DNA of 64,000 nt, taken from Paenibacillus dakarensis (GTDB taxonomy: Bacteria; Bacillota; Bacilli; Paenibacillales; Paenibacillaceae). Position numbers and translations under genes: made by a program. This document shows positions 33,046-40,117 of this stretch, piece by piece. The stretch is taken from the NCBI RefSeq assembly GCF_001373415.1, contig NZ_CDSE01000097.1:62001-126000 (forward strand), read 5' to 3'. The first letter of the stretch is position 1; the number at the start of each line of letters is the position of its first letter. The notes beneath the pieces were generated by a model that was not told where the DNA came from, ran no database searches, and was given only the letters and a program-made list of their open reading frames with translations.

Positions 33046-34064
33046 TGGATAAATCTTATATTGTTGGCGTAGACGGCGGGAATAGCAAAACGGACTACTT
33101 CTTATTCGATCTCCAAGGGAAGTTTATCGATCATATTCATACAGGGACCTGCAGTCATGAACGATTTCCGGATGGATATACGAGTTCTTATAAGATAATG
33201 AATGAAAATATTCAGCTGCTTTTAGACCGAAATCATTTGACGATGGATCATGTTACAGCTGGAGCCTTTGGGCTTGCAGGAGCTGATTTGCCTGCCCAGA
33301 AAGCACAATTGAATGCGGTCGTTGAACGAATCGGCTTCACGGAATATGCTTTAGACAATGACTCCTTTCTCGGGATCAAGGCAGGAAGTGAACTGGGGTA
33401 TGGTGTCTGCTCCATCAACGGATCAGGTACCGTCACAGGCGGTATTTCTCCTAGCGGCAGACGGCTTCAAGTAGGCGGCGTGGGCAGTGAGCTGTCAGGG
33501 GACGAAGCAGGAGGGTATTTCCTTGCTCGCAAGGTGCTTAGAGCGATTTATGATTCTTTTTACCGTATGGGACCGAAGACTTCCATGACAGAACCTGTGA
33601 TGGAGCTTCTCCAAATTCCGGATAAGTCCGTATTTATCGAGCATGCAATGAATGGTGTCCTGAATCGTTCGCTTCCGAATACCAAGCTCATGAGAATCAT
33701 GTTCGCTGCTGCAGATTCAGGGGATCAGGCTGCACTTGAAATCATTAACCATTCGGCACGGCAGTTATCTTATTCGACAATTGGCTGTATACACAATCTG
33801 GACTTTGAGTCAGATGTCGATGTCATTCTTGCAGGCTCGGTATGGGTCAAGGCAGAGAGCCCGCTGCTGCTGGATCAATACAAGACCTATATCGCATCCT
33901 TAACCGATCATGAATGTCATTTCAAGCTTCTTCATGTGCCGCCAGCTACAGGTGCAGTATTATGGGCTCTGGAACTGGCACTTGGACAGCCTGCAGATTT
34001 AATAATGCGCAGGCGAATCATTGAAGCGGTCGACAGCATTCATCGCATTCCTTCACCCGCTTAA
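33045..34064 (+). CDS. murK: Amino-sugar kinase of the BadF/BcrA/NagK family, MurK-like
   Basis: The ASKHA fold is shown by YIVGVDGGNSKTDYFLFD at the N-terminus (phosphate 1), AFGLAGADLP, NGSGTVTGGI (phosphate 2) and GGVGSELSGDEAGGYFLARK. In Clostridium a related kinase (MurK) phosphorylates both GlcNAc and MurNAc. The genes around it provide the downstream enzymes MurQ (MurNAc-6P) and a GH4 phospho-glycosidase. The importer is ABC type, so sugars arrive unphosphorylated and a cytoplasmic kinase is needed; this supports the call. TAATG couples it to the GH4 gene. Confidence 0.82.
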   Translation: MDKSYIVGVDGGNSKTDYFLFDLQGKFIDHIHTGTCSHERFPDGYTSSYKIMNENIQLLLDRNHLTMDHVTAGAFGLAGADLPAQKAQLNAVVERIGFTEYALDNDSFLGIKAGSELGYGVCSINGSGTVTGGISPSGRRLQVGGVGSELSGDEAGGYFLARKVLRAIYDSFYRMGPKTSMTEPVMELLQIPDKSVFIEHAMNGVLNRSLPNTKLMRIMFAAADSGDQAALEIINHSARQLSYSTIGCIHNLDFESDVDVILAGSVWVKAESPLLLDQYKTYIASLTDHECHFKLLHVPPATGAVLWALELALGQPADLIMRRRIIEAVDSIHRIPSPA

Positions 34065-34071
34065 ATCAAAG

Positions 34072-34116
34072 AAGACGGTTACTGCCGGAGTTGGTCGGCA
34101 GTAACCGTCTTTTTTT
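34072..34116 (+). terminator. Terminator of the GH4-kinase operon
   Basis: AAGACGGTTACTGCCG and CGGCAGTAACCGTCTT form a perfect 16-bp stem followed by TTTTT. Confidence 0.93.
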
Positions 34117-34129
34117 CTATACCTATGTA

Positions 34130-34738
34130 TTAGAAAGCAACAGCGTGTCCCAGCAGGTCCTCTGGCTTGCACATCTTGTCATCACTATCGCGACGGGACA
34201 GAAGTACAGGATATTCATTAAGCAGCCCTTCATAAATACATTCAAATTCAGGATGAATCAGAAAATCATGCGGTGTGACCAAGGCCGAGGGCCGATTCCA
34301 CAGCTCTACCTTCATGCCTCGCAGCATTTCAGCCACGAACTGAGAACAAAAGTAAGCGTTCTTCGGTGCATAGTTCACTTTGATCATCAGAAAGAACAAT
34401 CCTAAAAGATTGTATCTGTAATGTTCTCTATTCATCTCATACTGCTGAAGAATCCGCTTCAGATCAGCACGCTGCTCTTCTGTTACCCGCAAACGCAAAA
34501 CGGAACAGCGAGTTAAAGGGAAGTGGCGATACACTCCCTCGTTAATATCCTCGCGTACGAACCCGGCTAACCAGGGATTGGTCGCGGTTTTGCGCCCAAA
34601 GCTGTATACCTCCGTTAATTCTTCATCCAGTGCAATCGAAGCGTGATTGTATGGAGCTGAAGTGTAACTTTTAATCATTCTTGTAAACAAGGTTCCTGTG
34701 TCTGTTAATAACACATATATAAAAGTTGGGGCTGTCAT
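34130..34738 (-). CDS. Permuted papain-like (YiiX/NlpC-P60 superfamily) protein
   Basis: The pattern of a His early (SAPYNHASIALDEELTEVYS) and a Cys later (NAYFCSQFVAEML) is that of the circularly permuted NlpC/P60-like group (YiiX/YaeF). Between them lies HFPLTRCSVLRLRVTEEQ. There is no signal peptide, so it acts inside the cell or on membrane lipids, and the substrate is unknown. The ATG at 34738 has GGAGGAAAG upstream; the frame is open six codons further. It is convergent with the kinase gene. Confidence 0.78.
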   Translation of the reverse strand: MTAPTFIYVLLTDTGTLFTRMIKSYTSAPYNHASIALDEELTEVYSFGRKTATNPWLAGFVREDINEGVYRHFPLTRCSVLRLRVTEEQRADLKRILQQYEMNREHYRYNLLGLFFLMIKVNYAPKNAYFCSQFVAEMLRGMKVELWNRPSALVTPHDFLIHPEFECIYEGLLNEYPVLLSRRDSDDKMCKPEDLLGHAVAF

Positions 34739-34861
34739 AATGGATCTTTCCTCCATGCCATTGATTACTATAACTTATTGTAGTCGTCTTGGCACCCGGT
34801 CTAAAACCGACTTAAGGAGTAAATAAGACTAGACTTAGGTCGTGTTATTTGTAAAAAATGG

Positions 34862-35353
34862 CTAAATCCATCGTCTGACCTGTTTATAAGCTGCAAATTT
34901 AACATTACTTGCTTCAGCCCATTCTTTTAAAGCTTTGATCGCCTGATCTTCTTCCTCTTTAGCGAACCGAAAAGTGAGATTCACTGGCGGGAACCTTTTA
35001 CCCGCTGGAATCACTCCGATCACTGGCGAAAAGTAACCCTGCATTCGTATCTCTTTGATTTCCCCTGCGTTTAATTGTCTTCGTTTGATATGGATTGAAC
35101 CATTACTCAACACCATGGCAAAGGGCTTTTCACACATTCGTATAATGGAGAGTACGATCATGAGTAAGCAAAAAATAATCAGAACAATTTTATACCAGAA
35201 AAAGAAAACATCAAAGGATCTACTTAAATCTGCTTTCGTTACACTTAAAGAAAAGATTTGTGCGGCAATCAACAGTGAACAACCAAATATTAGACTCACA
35301 CCAGACGGGTTCTTAGCATTGAATATCCGTTTGATCTGCTCGATCTGATTCAA
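34862..35353 (-). CDS. Two-helix membrane protein of unknown function
   Basis: Two hydrophobic segments (VSLIFGCSLLIAAQIFSL and IVLIIFCLLMIVLSIIRM) come first, followed by a C-terminal domain of about 80 residues with MVLSNGSIHIKRRQLNAGEI and FAKEEEDQAIKALKEWAE. The latter resembles small PH-like domains of bacterial membrane proteins. TTG at 35353 is the only available start; the ribosome binding site is ambiguous. The family is not firmly recognised. Confidence 0.6.
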   Translation of the reverse strand: MNQIEQIKRIFNAKNPSGVSLIFGCSLLIAAQIFSLSVTKADLSRSFDVFFFWYKIVLIIFCLLMIVLSIIRMCEKPFAMVLSNGSIHIKRRQLNAGEIKEIRMQGYFSPVIGVIPAGKRFPPVNLTFRFAKEEEDQAIKALKEWAEASNVKFAAYKQVRRWI

Positions 35354-35377
35354 CTCCTGTCCAACGGTTCAAAATCA

Positions 35378-35782
35378 TTACCTGCCAAACAATATATCCA
35401 GACCTGTACTCAATACCCCTGACTTATGGCCTCTAAGAATATCAGGGTTATACACAACTACAATTCCACAAGTCATACAAGAGACATATAAATAATGTTT
35501 ATAATCGATATCCAGAATTTTGCTAAGTCCCGGACCGCTCATTGCTACCTCTTGAATGTCACACTCTTGCCCGCCGCATGCAGCACATTTAAATCGGTTC
35601 TCAATTTGCTCCTCTATGCTCAGCTCGGATATATCCTGCTCACTTAATGTTGATACTGTCTCCCCATGCTCGTTAACCTCAATTGCGGCGTTTAGATGCT
35701 CCGGCAATACTTCCATCTTACATTCTGGGCAAACATCTTCAATGATAATGACATTCTCTGAGCACCACGGACAGGTAACCAT
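35378..35782 (-). CDS. Zinc-ribbon protein of unknown function
   Basis: Two pairs of CxxC motifs (CPWCSEN and CPECKME) form an N-terminal ribbon, and CAACGGQECD with CMTCG forms a second one. Between them is an acidic stretch rich in serine and glutamate. The end reads DILFGR. The ATG at 35782 with GGTGAGG just upstream is preferred to the TTG at 35803. Zinc binding is likely; the role is unknown. It lies 24 bp before the two-helix membrane protein gene and may be co-transcribed. Confidence 0.68.
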   Translation of the reverse strand: MVTCPWCSENVIIIEDVCPECKMEVLPEHLNAAIEVNEHGETVSTLSEQDISELSIEEQIENRFKCAACGGQECDIQEVAMSGPGLSKILDIDYKHYLYVSCMTCGIVVVYNPDILRGHKSGVLSTGLDILFGR

Positions 35783-35915
35783 ACACCTCACCCTTTCCTT
35801 CAACCCATGATTAGCCGGTAATACAGACTTTCTTTCATCATAGCATCAATCCCATATAATGGGATATGTTTATTGTAAAAATATATGCCTGAATACTCCA
35901 TTATGAACATACAAA

Positions 35916-35961
35916 ACAGAGCCATCCTTCGTGTAGATGATCTACTAAGGAACAGCCCTGT
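35916..35961 (-). terminator. Probable terminator of the GrpB-family gene
   Basis: On the minus strand ACAGGGCTGTTCCTTAGTAG and CTACACGAAGGATGGCTCTG can fold into a long imperfect stem, followed by TTTTG. Confidence 0.6.
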
Positions 35962-35976
35962 CAGGTAAACGACCCT

Positions 35977-36516
35977 TTATTCATTCTCTGCATGATGCTC
36001 TCGCTTCCGATTCTCTCTCGCCCTGCTAATGACTTCCTGGATAAAAGCTTCCTTGCCGGCAGTATAGGAAGGCCGATCATTCTTATACTTAGCCCCCAGT
36101 TCCTTCTTTAACTCGTAATAATTATTAAGTATTTCTGCATGATCCCTTAAGTAATCCCTAAATAACAGTTGATTCTGCCAATTCACACTGTCCAGCTCAT
36201 AAACATGGAGGTGATGCGTTCCTGCTCTCCATTTTCCTTTTCGGAAGAACAGTCTCTCCGGGAACTCCGGTTTATGAACATACTCATACCCCTTTGCCAT
36301 TAGGCGATCCATATGCTTCTGATCCATATCGCTGAGGCTCTTAATCCCCGCCATGATATCAATGACGGGTTTTGCGCCCAGACCCGGAACGGCTGTGCTC
36401 CCGATATGTTCAATAGATGCTTCAAGATCCTGCAATGCTTCTGCAATCTTCACTTTCTCTTCTTTGAACTGCTTAACCCAATCCGCATGATATTCCGCTA
36501 CGATAACTTCTTCCAT
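35977..36516 (-). CDS. GrpB family (UPF0157) nucleotidyltransferase-fold protein
   Basis: VAEYHADWVKQFKEEKVKI followed by IEHIGSTAVPGLGAKPVIDI is the GrpB/UPF0157 signature, a nucleotidyltransferase-like fold with the GS motif and the acidic DI pair. HHLHVYELDS and LLFRDYLRDH follow in the usual order. The biochemical activity of most members is unknown. It follows the monooxygenase gene by 4 bp, so the two are probably co-translated. Confidence 0.88.
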   Translation of the reverse strand: MEEVIVAEYHADWVKQFKEEKVKIAEALQDLEASIEHIGSTAVPGLGAKPVIDIMAGIKSLSDMDQKHMDRLMAKGYEYVHKPEFPERLFFRKGKWRAGTHHLHVYELDSVNWQNQLLFRDYLRDHAEILNNYYELKKELGAKYKNDRPSYTAGKEAFIQEVISRARENRKREHHAENE

Positions 36517-36520
36517 TTCT

Positions 36521-36811
36521 TTATTCTACAACTTTATAATGCTCAACCGTCGGAAACGGCTCATAAAAATGATGCAGCAGGCTCTTCCATTCCTGATATT
36601 CCGCTGACTCTCTGAAACCAACCGTATGGTCCTCCAGCGTCTTCCATTTCACCAGAATCATATATTTGTGATCGTCCTCTATACAATGCTGTATTTCATG
36701 GCTGATATAGCCTTTCATGCTCGCTATAATAGATGAAGCTTCTTTAAATGCTGCCTCAAAATCTGAGGTTAACCCCGGTTTAATATTTAGCACAGCAACT
36801 TCTAGAATCAT
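36521..36811 (-). CDS. Antibiotic biosynthesis monooxygenase (ABM) domain protein
   Basis: The 96-residue protein has a ferredoxin-like ABM fold: ILEVAVLNIKPGLTSDFEAA at the N-terminus, KGYISHEIQHCIEDDHKYMI, then LVKWKTLEDHTVGF and SAEYQEWKSLLHHFYEP. Members include quinol monooxygenases, haem-degrading enzymes and many of unknown role. ATG at 36811 follows AGGAGATG by seven bases; the longer reading to 36844 has no site. Confidence 0.85.
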   Translation of the reverse strand: MILEVAVLNIKPGLTSDFEAAFKEASSIIASMKGYISHEIQHCIEDDHKYMILVKWKTLEDHTVGFRESAEYQEWKSLLHHFYEPFPTVEHYKVVE

Positions 36812-36850
36812 GTAAATACATCTCCTTATGTAAGTAATCCGCATTCATTA

Positions 36851-37426
36851 TTATTTTTTCGTCATCATCATGATCCCTGTAGACCAGTCCAGCTTAACCT
36901 TGTGGAAATCCTCTCTCTGATCCAGAAATTCAAGGAGTTCAATGACTTTATCCCCGTGACCTTCTGGCCAATTCGTCTGCGGATTCAAATCATCAATAAT
37001 ATACAGCCCATTCCCGGCTACCATCTCCAGCACTTCTTCCACCATATAGAACTTTCCAGGCCATGTATCTGCAAATATAATATCAAACTTTTCCGATGAA
37101 TGCTCTTCTATATAAGCTCCCCCGTCACCCACATGAAATTGAACTCTATTATCCTTGATGATCTCTATCGCAATATTGGCAAAGTCAGCCTCTGATTCAA
37201 CCGAGATAAGAGATGAGCTCCCATCCATTCCGTCCAAAATCCAGGTTGTTGAATAACCCGCTCCCGTACCTAATTCCAAGATTCGCGAGCCGGGTTTGGC
37301 CGATACAAGCGTTCTCAACATATTGCCTGTTAAATCATCACATGACATTGTAAAACCCTTTTCTTCAGCCAACAAGCGTACTTGTTCAGATAATAATGGT
37401 TTTCTGATGTTTTTGTGTTCATCCAT
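36851..37426 (-). CDS. SAM-dependent O-methyltransferase
   Basis: This class I methyltransferase has motif I in ILELGTGAGYSTTWILDG near residue 55, the acidic motif II LISVESEADF, and KFDIIFADTWPGKFYMVEEV, which resembles the metal-binding O-methyltransferase group (family 3). The N-terminal part LLSEQVRLLAEEKGFTM is short compared with catechol-type enzymes. The acceptor is unknown. Neighbouring genes do not give a pathway. Confidence 0.83.
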   Translation of the reverse strand: MDEHKNIRKPLLSEQVRLLAEEKGFTMSCDDLTGNMLRTLVSAKPGSRILELGTGAGYSTTWILDGMDGSSSLISVESEADFANIAIEIIKDNRVQFHVGDGGAYIEEHSSEKFDIIFADTWPGKFYMVEEVLEMVAGNGLYIIDDLNPQTNWPEGHGDKVIELLEFLDQREDFHKVKLDWSTGIMMMTKK

Positions 37427-37564
37427 TCTTCCAGCCCCTTTTTGTATTGATTCATCTTTAATATTTATTCAATATTATCCCATTAAACCCGAAATGATCC
37501 TGTAAGTAAACTGTATATCCATCGGTAAACCAGGATTATGAAACACTCGCTTCTCATGTCTAAT

Positions 37565-37589
37565 AAAAAAACCTGCGTTATCCGCAGGT
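37565..37589 (-). terminator. Terminator of the 37621 gene
   Basis: On the minus strand ACCTGCG-GATAA-CGCAGGT is followed by seven T. Confidence 0.85.
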
Positions 37590-37620
37590 ATGACCGAATT
37601 ATAACCTCTTCTAATTCAAA

Positions 37621-37950
37621 TTATAACAACAGACTGATCGTTAATAAATTGAACAGAGCTAATGGAAGAATCGGGTTGTAACCCGGGAAAAAAGGCGGCC
37701 TCGGTCTTGGAGGAGGAAATCCAGGATAAAATCCACGCATGTCGGAGGAATCCAGGTTTAAATAAACATTTCTCCCATCCATCCCTACAACGGTACCTTC
37801 AATGACTTCATTATCAGCCGTGTGCACACGCACCCTACAGTGCATAGCATTTTTCAATGCATGATGAACCTTCTCCTTGTGCTGCTGCATGCAGCTGGCA
37901 AAATGTGAATCACATTGATAGACGACCTGGTGAGTCGGATATGTCGACAT
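37621..37950 (-). CDS. Small protein with an LSm-like segment, unknown function
   Basis: The 109-residue product has CRVRVHTADNEVIEGTVVGM then DGRNVYLNL, which looks like a beta-barrel (Sm/LSm-like) unit. It is followed by a proline-rich stretch (GFPPPRPRPPFFPGYNP) and a hydrophobic end LPLALFNLLTISLLL. Cysteines and histidines cluster at the N-terminus (YQCDSHFASCMQQHKEKVHH). This mixture resembles Bacillus spore-coat or morphogenetic small proteins, but I cannot assign it. AGGAG precedes the ATG. Confidence 0.6.
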   Translation of the reverse strand: MSTYPTHQVVYQCDSHFASCMQQHKEKVHHALKNAMHCRVRVHTADNEVIEGTVVGMDGRNVYLNLDSSDMRGFYPGFPPPRPRPPFFPGYNPILPLALFNLLTISLLL

Positions 37951-38084
37951 ATAGTCACTCCTTTAAATTGTCCTTACTTCATCATATGCACATGCCCAGT
38001 ATTGGGTGTATGACCCTTTAATCGTTTAAATAGCCGGAGTACCGGGTAAGTAAAGCAAAGAACTAGTGAAGGAGGTTGTCATCC

Positions 38085-38357
38085 ATGCCGGAGATCAGAT
38101 CAGAAAACGGACGATTTTTTATGGAAGATCAGGGACAGACTGTCGCTGAGATTACATTTTCCTCGTTAGGGGATAACGTAATCAGCATTGACCATACATT
38201 TGTGTCCCCTCAATTACGAGGTAAAGGAATAGCGGAACAACTGATCCGCAAAGTCATTGAATATGCCAGGGAAGAAAACTTGAAAATCAACCCAACCTGC
38301 TCTTATGCAGGCTATCATTTTGACAAGTTTCCTGAAGACCGGGATTTGTTAAATTAA
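38085..38357 (+). CDS. YjdJ-type short GNAT (NATD1-like) protein
   Basis: This 90-residue minimal acetyltransferase has VAEITFSSLGDNVISIDHTF, then VSPQLRGKGIAEQLIRKVIE as the acetyl-CoA loop, and CSYAGYHFDKFPE at the end, all typical of the NATD1/YjdJ group. The ATG at 38085 has AAGGAGGT eight bases upstream. It is transcribed alone and ends at a bidirectional terminator shared with the wall hydrolase gene. The substrate is unknown. Confidence 0.88.
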   Translation: MPEIRSENGRFFMEDQGQTVAEITFSSLGDNVISIDHTFVSPQLRGKGIAEQLIRKVIEYAREENLKINPTCSYAGYHFDKFPEDRDLLN

Positions 38358-38402
38358 GGATATTGGAAATTGCTTACTCATTAACCTTGTCCGTTAGACA
38401 GA

Positions 38403-38448
38403 AAAGGGCTGTCTCCATGTCATTATAAATGACCTGAGACAACCCTTT
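38403..38448. terminator. Bidirectional terminator
   Basis: AAAGGG-CT-GTCTC and GAGAC-AA-CCCTTT, with an inner GTCAT/ATGAC stem, form a long hairpin between the convergent genes. Confidence 0.72.
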
Positions 38449-38463
38449 AATTGTATATGGGTA

Positions 38464-39333
38464 TTAATTAAAAATACGGTTTGCTCCATTATATTTAGGT
38501 TTCCAGTAAGAACTGTCTAAGTTCGCGATGGTAACCCCTTTGCTTGTTGAAGAAATAAATTCATTGTTACCGATGTAAATACCAACATGTGATGTTGATA
38601 CATTATTGGTAATAAAGAAGACCAGATCTCCCTGTTTCAGATTACTCTTCGAGACTGGAGTTCCATTTGTACTATGCATTGAAGCTGAGGTACGTGACAG
38701 GGTTACTCCTTTTTTCTCATAGACATACTTGGTATATCCGGAGCAATCAAATCCTGTAGAAGGTGAGGTTCCACCCCAAGTATATTTCACACCAAGATGC
38801 TTCTTAGCTTCTTTTACAACTTCTTTACCTTTATCAGTGCTTTGAGCTGGAGCTGTATAAGCAGGGCTGTAGGTCTTGCCATCTGTGCTCAGCATAGCAA
38901 TATTATTCTTGGAGTCAAATTTAAGCTTATATCCGAAAGTTTCAGTTACAAAGCGAAGCGGCACGTATGCACGTCCCCCAACAACACGCATGGTTGTATC
39001 CATTTTAACCTGTTTATTGTTAACTAGAGCAATGCTGTTACCGGATTTCAATACAATCGTGGTGCTTCCTTTTTTGAGGGTTACCTTCACGAGCGAAGAA
39101 CTGATTTTCTCATATTTAAATGTACCACCCAGTTTTTCACCAATCATGCGAATCGGTACCTGAGTGTAGCCTTTAGCATCCACAAAAGGCTGCTGATCCG
39201 GAAAAGAAACCAAAGAACTATTAATTTGAACCTTAATATTCGAAGTTGCTGCACTTGCAAAGTCCGGGCTAAGAGTAAAGGTTGACGCTACAATTGCGCC
39301 AGAAAGTAGGATTTTCTTAAGTATGCTATTCAT
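38464..39333 (-). CDS. Secreted NlpC/P60 cell-wall endopeptidase with N-terminal stalk domain
   Basis: A signal peptide ends near DFASAA. Residues about 35-155 form a copper-amine-oxidase N-terminal-like (stalk) domain, seen twice as GYTQVPIRMIGEKLGGTF and GRAYVPLRFVTETFGYKL. The C-terminal NlpC/P60 domain has the catalytic Cys in TGFDCSGYTKYVY and the His in TSHVGIYIGNNEF. It should cut stem-peptide D-Glu-diamino-acid bonds. The ATG at 39333 has GGGAGG upstream. A c-di-AMP riboswitch occupies its leader, linking wall hydrolysis to c-di-AMP level. Confidence 0.92.
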   Translation of the reverse strand: MNSILKKILLSGAIVASTFTLSPDFASAATSNIKVQINSSLVSFPDQQPFVDAKGYTQVPIRMIGEKLGGTFKYEKISSSLVKVTLKKGSTTIVLKSGNSIALVNNKQVKMDTTMRVVGGRAYVPLRFVTETFGYKLKFDSKNNIAMLSTDGKTYSPAYTAPAQSTDKGKEVVKEAKKHLGVKYTWGGTSPSTGFDCSGYTKYVYEKKGVTLSRTSASMHSTNGTPVSKSNLKQGDLVFFITNNVSTSHVGIYIGNNEFISSTSKGVTIANLDSSYWKPKYNGANRIFN

Positions 39334-39350
39334 GATGTGTCCTCCCATTT

Positions 39351-39485
39351 AGCTTCCGAGGTTAGTTGACGGATTCGGGAAGAGGTTTTCCCTAGTTTAT
39401 AAAAATAAACATTCACCCCAAAAAGAAATCCCCCGTACCAAACGTTCTGCTCGCTTGGATTCAGCTTTAGTTATTCCGAGTCGTT
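39351..39485 (-). ncRNA. c-di-AMP riboswitch (ydaO/yuaA leader)
   Basis: On the minus strand the conserved blocks occur in order: GGTACGGGGGATTT, TTGGGGTGAATG, ACTAGGGAAAACC, TTCCCGAATCCGTCAACTAA and CCTCGGAAGC. GAATCCGTCA(A/G)CTAACCTCG is the signature of the ydaO/yuaA class, which normally turns genes off when c-di-AMP is high. It ends about 18 bases before the NlpC/P60 start. The block next to the ribosome binding site suggests control of initiation, though no separate terminator was seen. Confidence 0.88.
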
Positions 39486-39678
39486 TTTTTACCAACTTAC
39501 TTTAAATAAGGTAACATACCCAACACGTTAATTTACGTCCAAATTGTGTCTGTTTTTTGAAAATATGAATGGATTGTAACTATTTTAATCAAAATTGATA
39601 CCTTTTCGACACTTCTTGACACTATTATCCAATGGAGGGATTTTATTTTTTTGTCTGGATAAGCTCATACTGTACCTA

Positions 39679-39708
39679 TTGACTTTTATCCAACGAAAAC
39701 ATTATATT
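39679..39708 (+). promoter_or_regulatory. Promoter of the MutS2-like gene leader
   Basis: TTGACT and TATATT are 18 bp apart. Transcription would begin near 39715, about 26 bases before the leader ORF and 400 bases before the structural gene. Confidence 0.62.
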
Positions 39709-39740
39709 TATCCTATACCCTCTTATAAGGAGAGATTTTG

Positions 39741-39764
39741 ATGTCGGTGAATGTTCTTAACTAA
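39741..39764 (+). CDS. Seven-codon leader peptide MSVNVLN
   Basis: AAGGAGAG lies six bases before the ATG, as strong a ribosome binding site as any in the window. The last codons and stop (GTTCTTAACT, 39753-39762) are the exact complement of AGTTAAGAAC at 39852-39861, so a ribosome on this ORF must open that stem. This is the design of translation-sensing leader peptides upstream of ribosome-protection and drug-export genes. No match to a known leader peptide is claimed. Confidence 0.6.
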   Translation: MSVNVLN

Positions 39765-39945
39765 CCCAATTTCATAAGGTTGAAGGGTCCTGGTCTCATA
39801 GCCTGAAACGGCTATGTTTATTTTCTTATGGATTTTTCAAGCTGTGTTATGAGTTAAGAACTACGGATATCAATTGAAGCCCGGGAGGTCTATCCTGTTA
39901 TTTGGCGTCTTTATATCCGTGCTGACACGTCAGCGCGGATTTTTA
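39753..39945 (+). promoter_or_regulatory. Attenuator: alternative stems and terminator
   Basis: Four pairings can be read directly. GTTCTTAACT pairs with AGTTAAGAAC (39852). CATAGCCTGAAACGGCTATG is a local hairpin at 39797. ACGGATAT (39863-39870) pairs with ATATCCGT (39913-39920). ATCCGTGCTGAC pairs with GTCAGCGCGGAT (39915-39940), followed by TTTTTATG, as a terminator. The last two share ATCCGT and so exclude each other, as in an antiterminator/terminator switch. Confidence 0.65.
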
Positions 39946-40020
39946 TGAAATACGACTGCACATTGCTGTATACATGCAGCCCAGTCTGTTTCTAACGGCG
40001 CAATAACAGGAAGACTAATA

Positions 40021-40062
40021 AAAGGCAGAGAGTGAACCTAAAGTTCATTCTCTGCCTTTTTT
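40021..40062 (+). terminator. Second terminator in the MutS2-like leader
   Basis: AAAGGCAGAGAGTGAAC and GTTCATTCTCTGCCTTT form a 17-bp stem followed by TTTATG. It stands 56 bp before the structural gene, so expression needs read-through or an internal promoter. Confidence 0.85.
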
Positions 40063-40117
40063 ATGTTTCCGGCACCTTTCCAGGATGAATATAAACATGT
40101 TAAAGGAGTAGATCCGA

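Noticed and set aside
39741..40062. T-box or other known riboswitch in the MutS2-like leader
   Set aside because: The T-box sequence AGGGTGGNACCGCG and signatures of SAM, purine, TPP and c-di-GMP classes are not present; the short ORF and alternative stems fit ribosome-mediated attenuation better.
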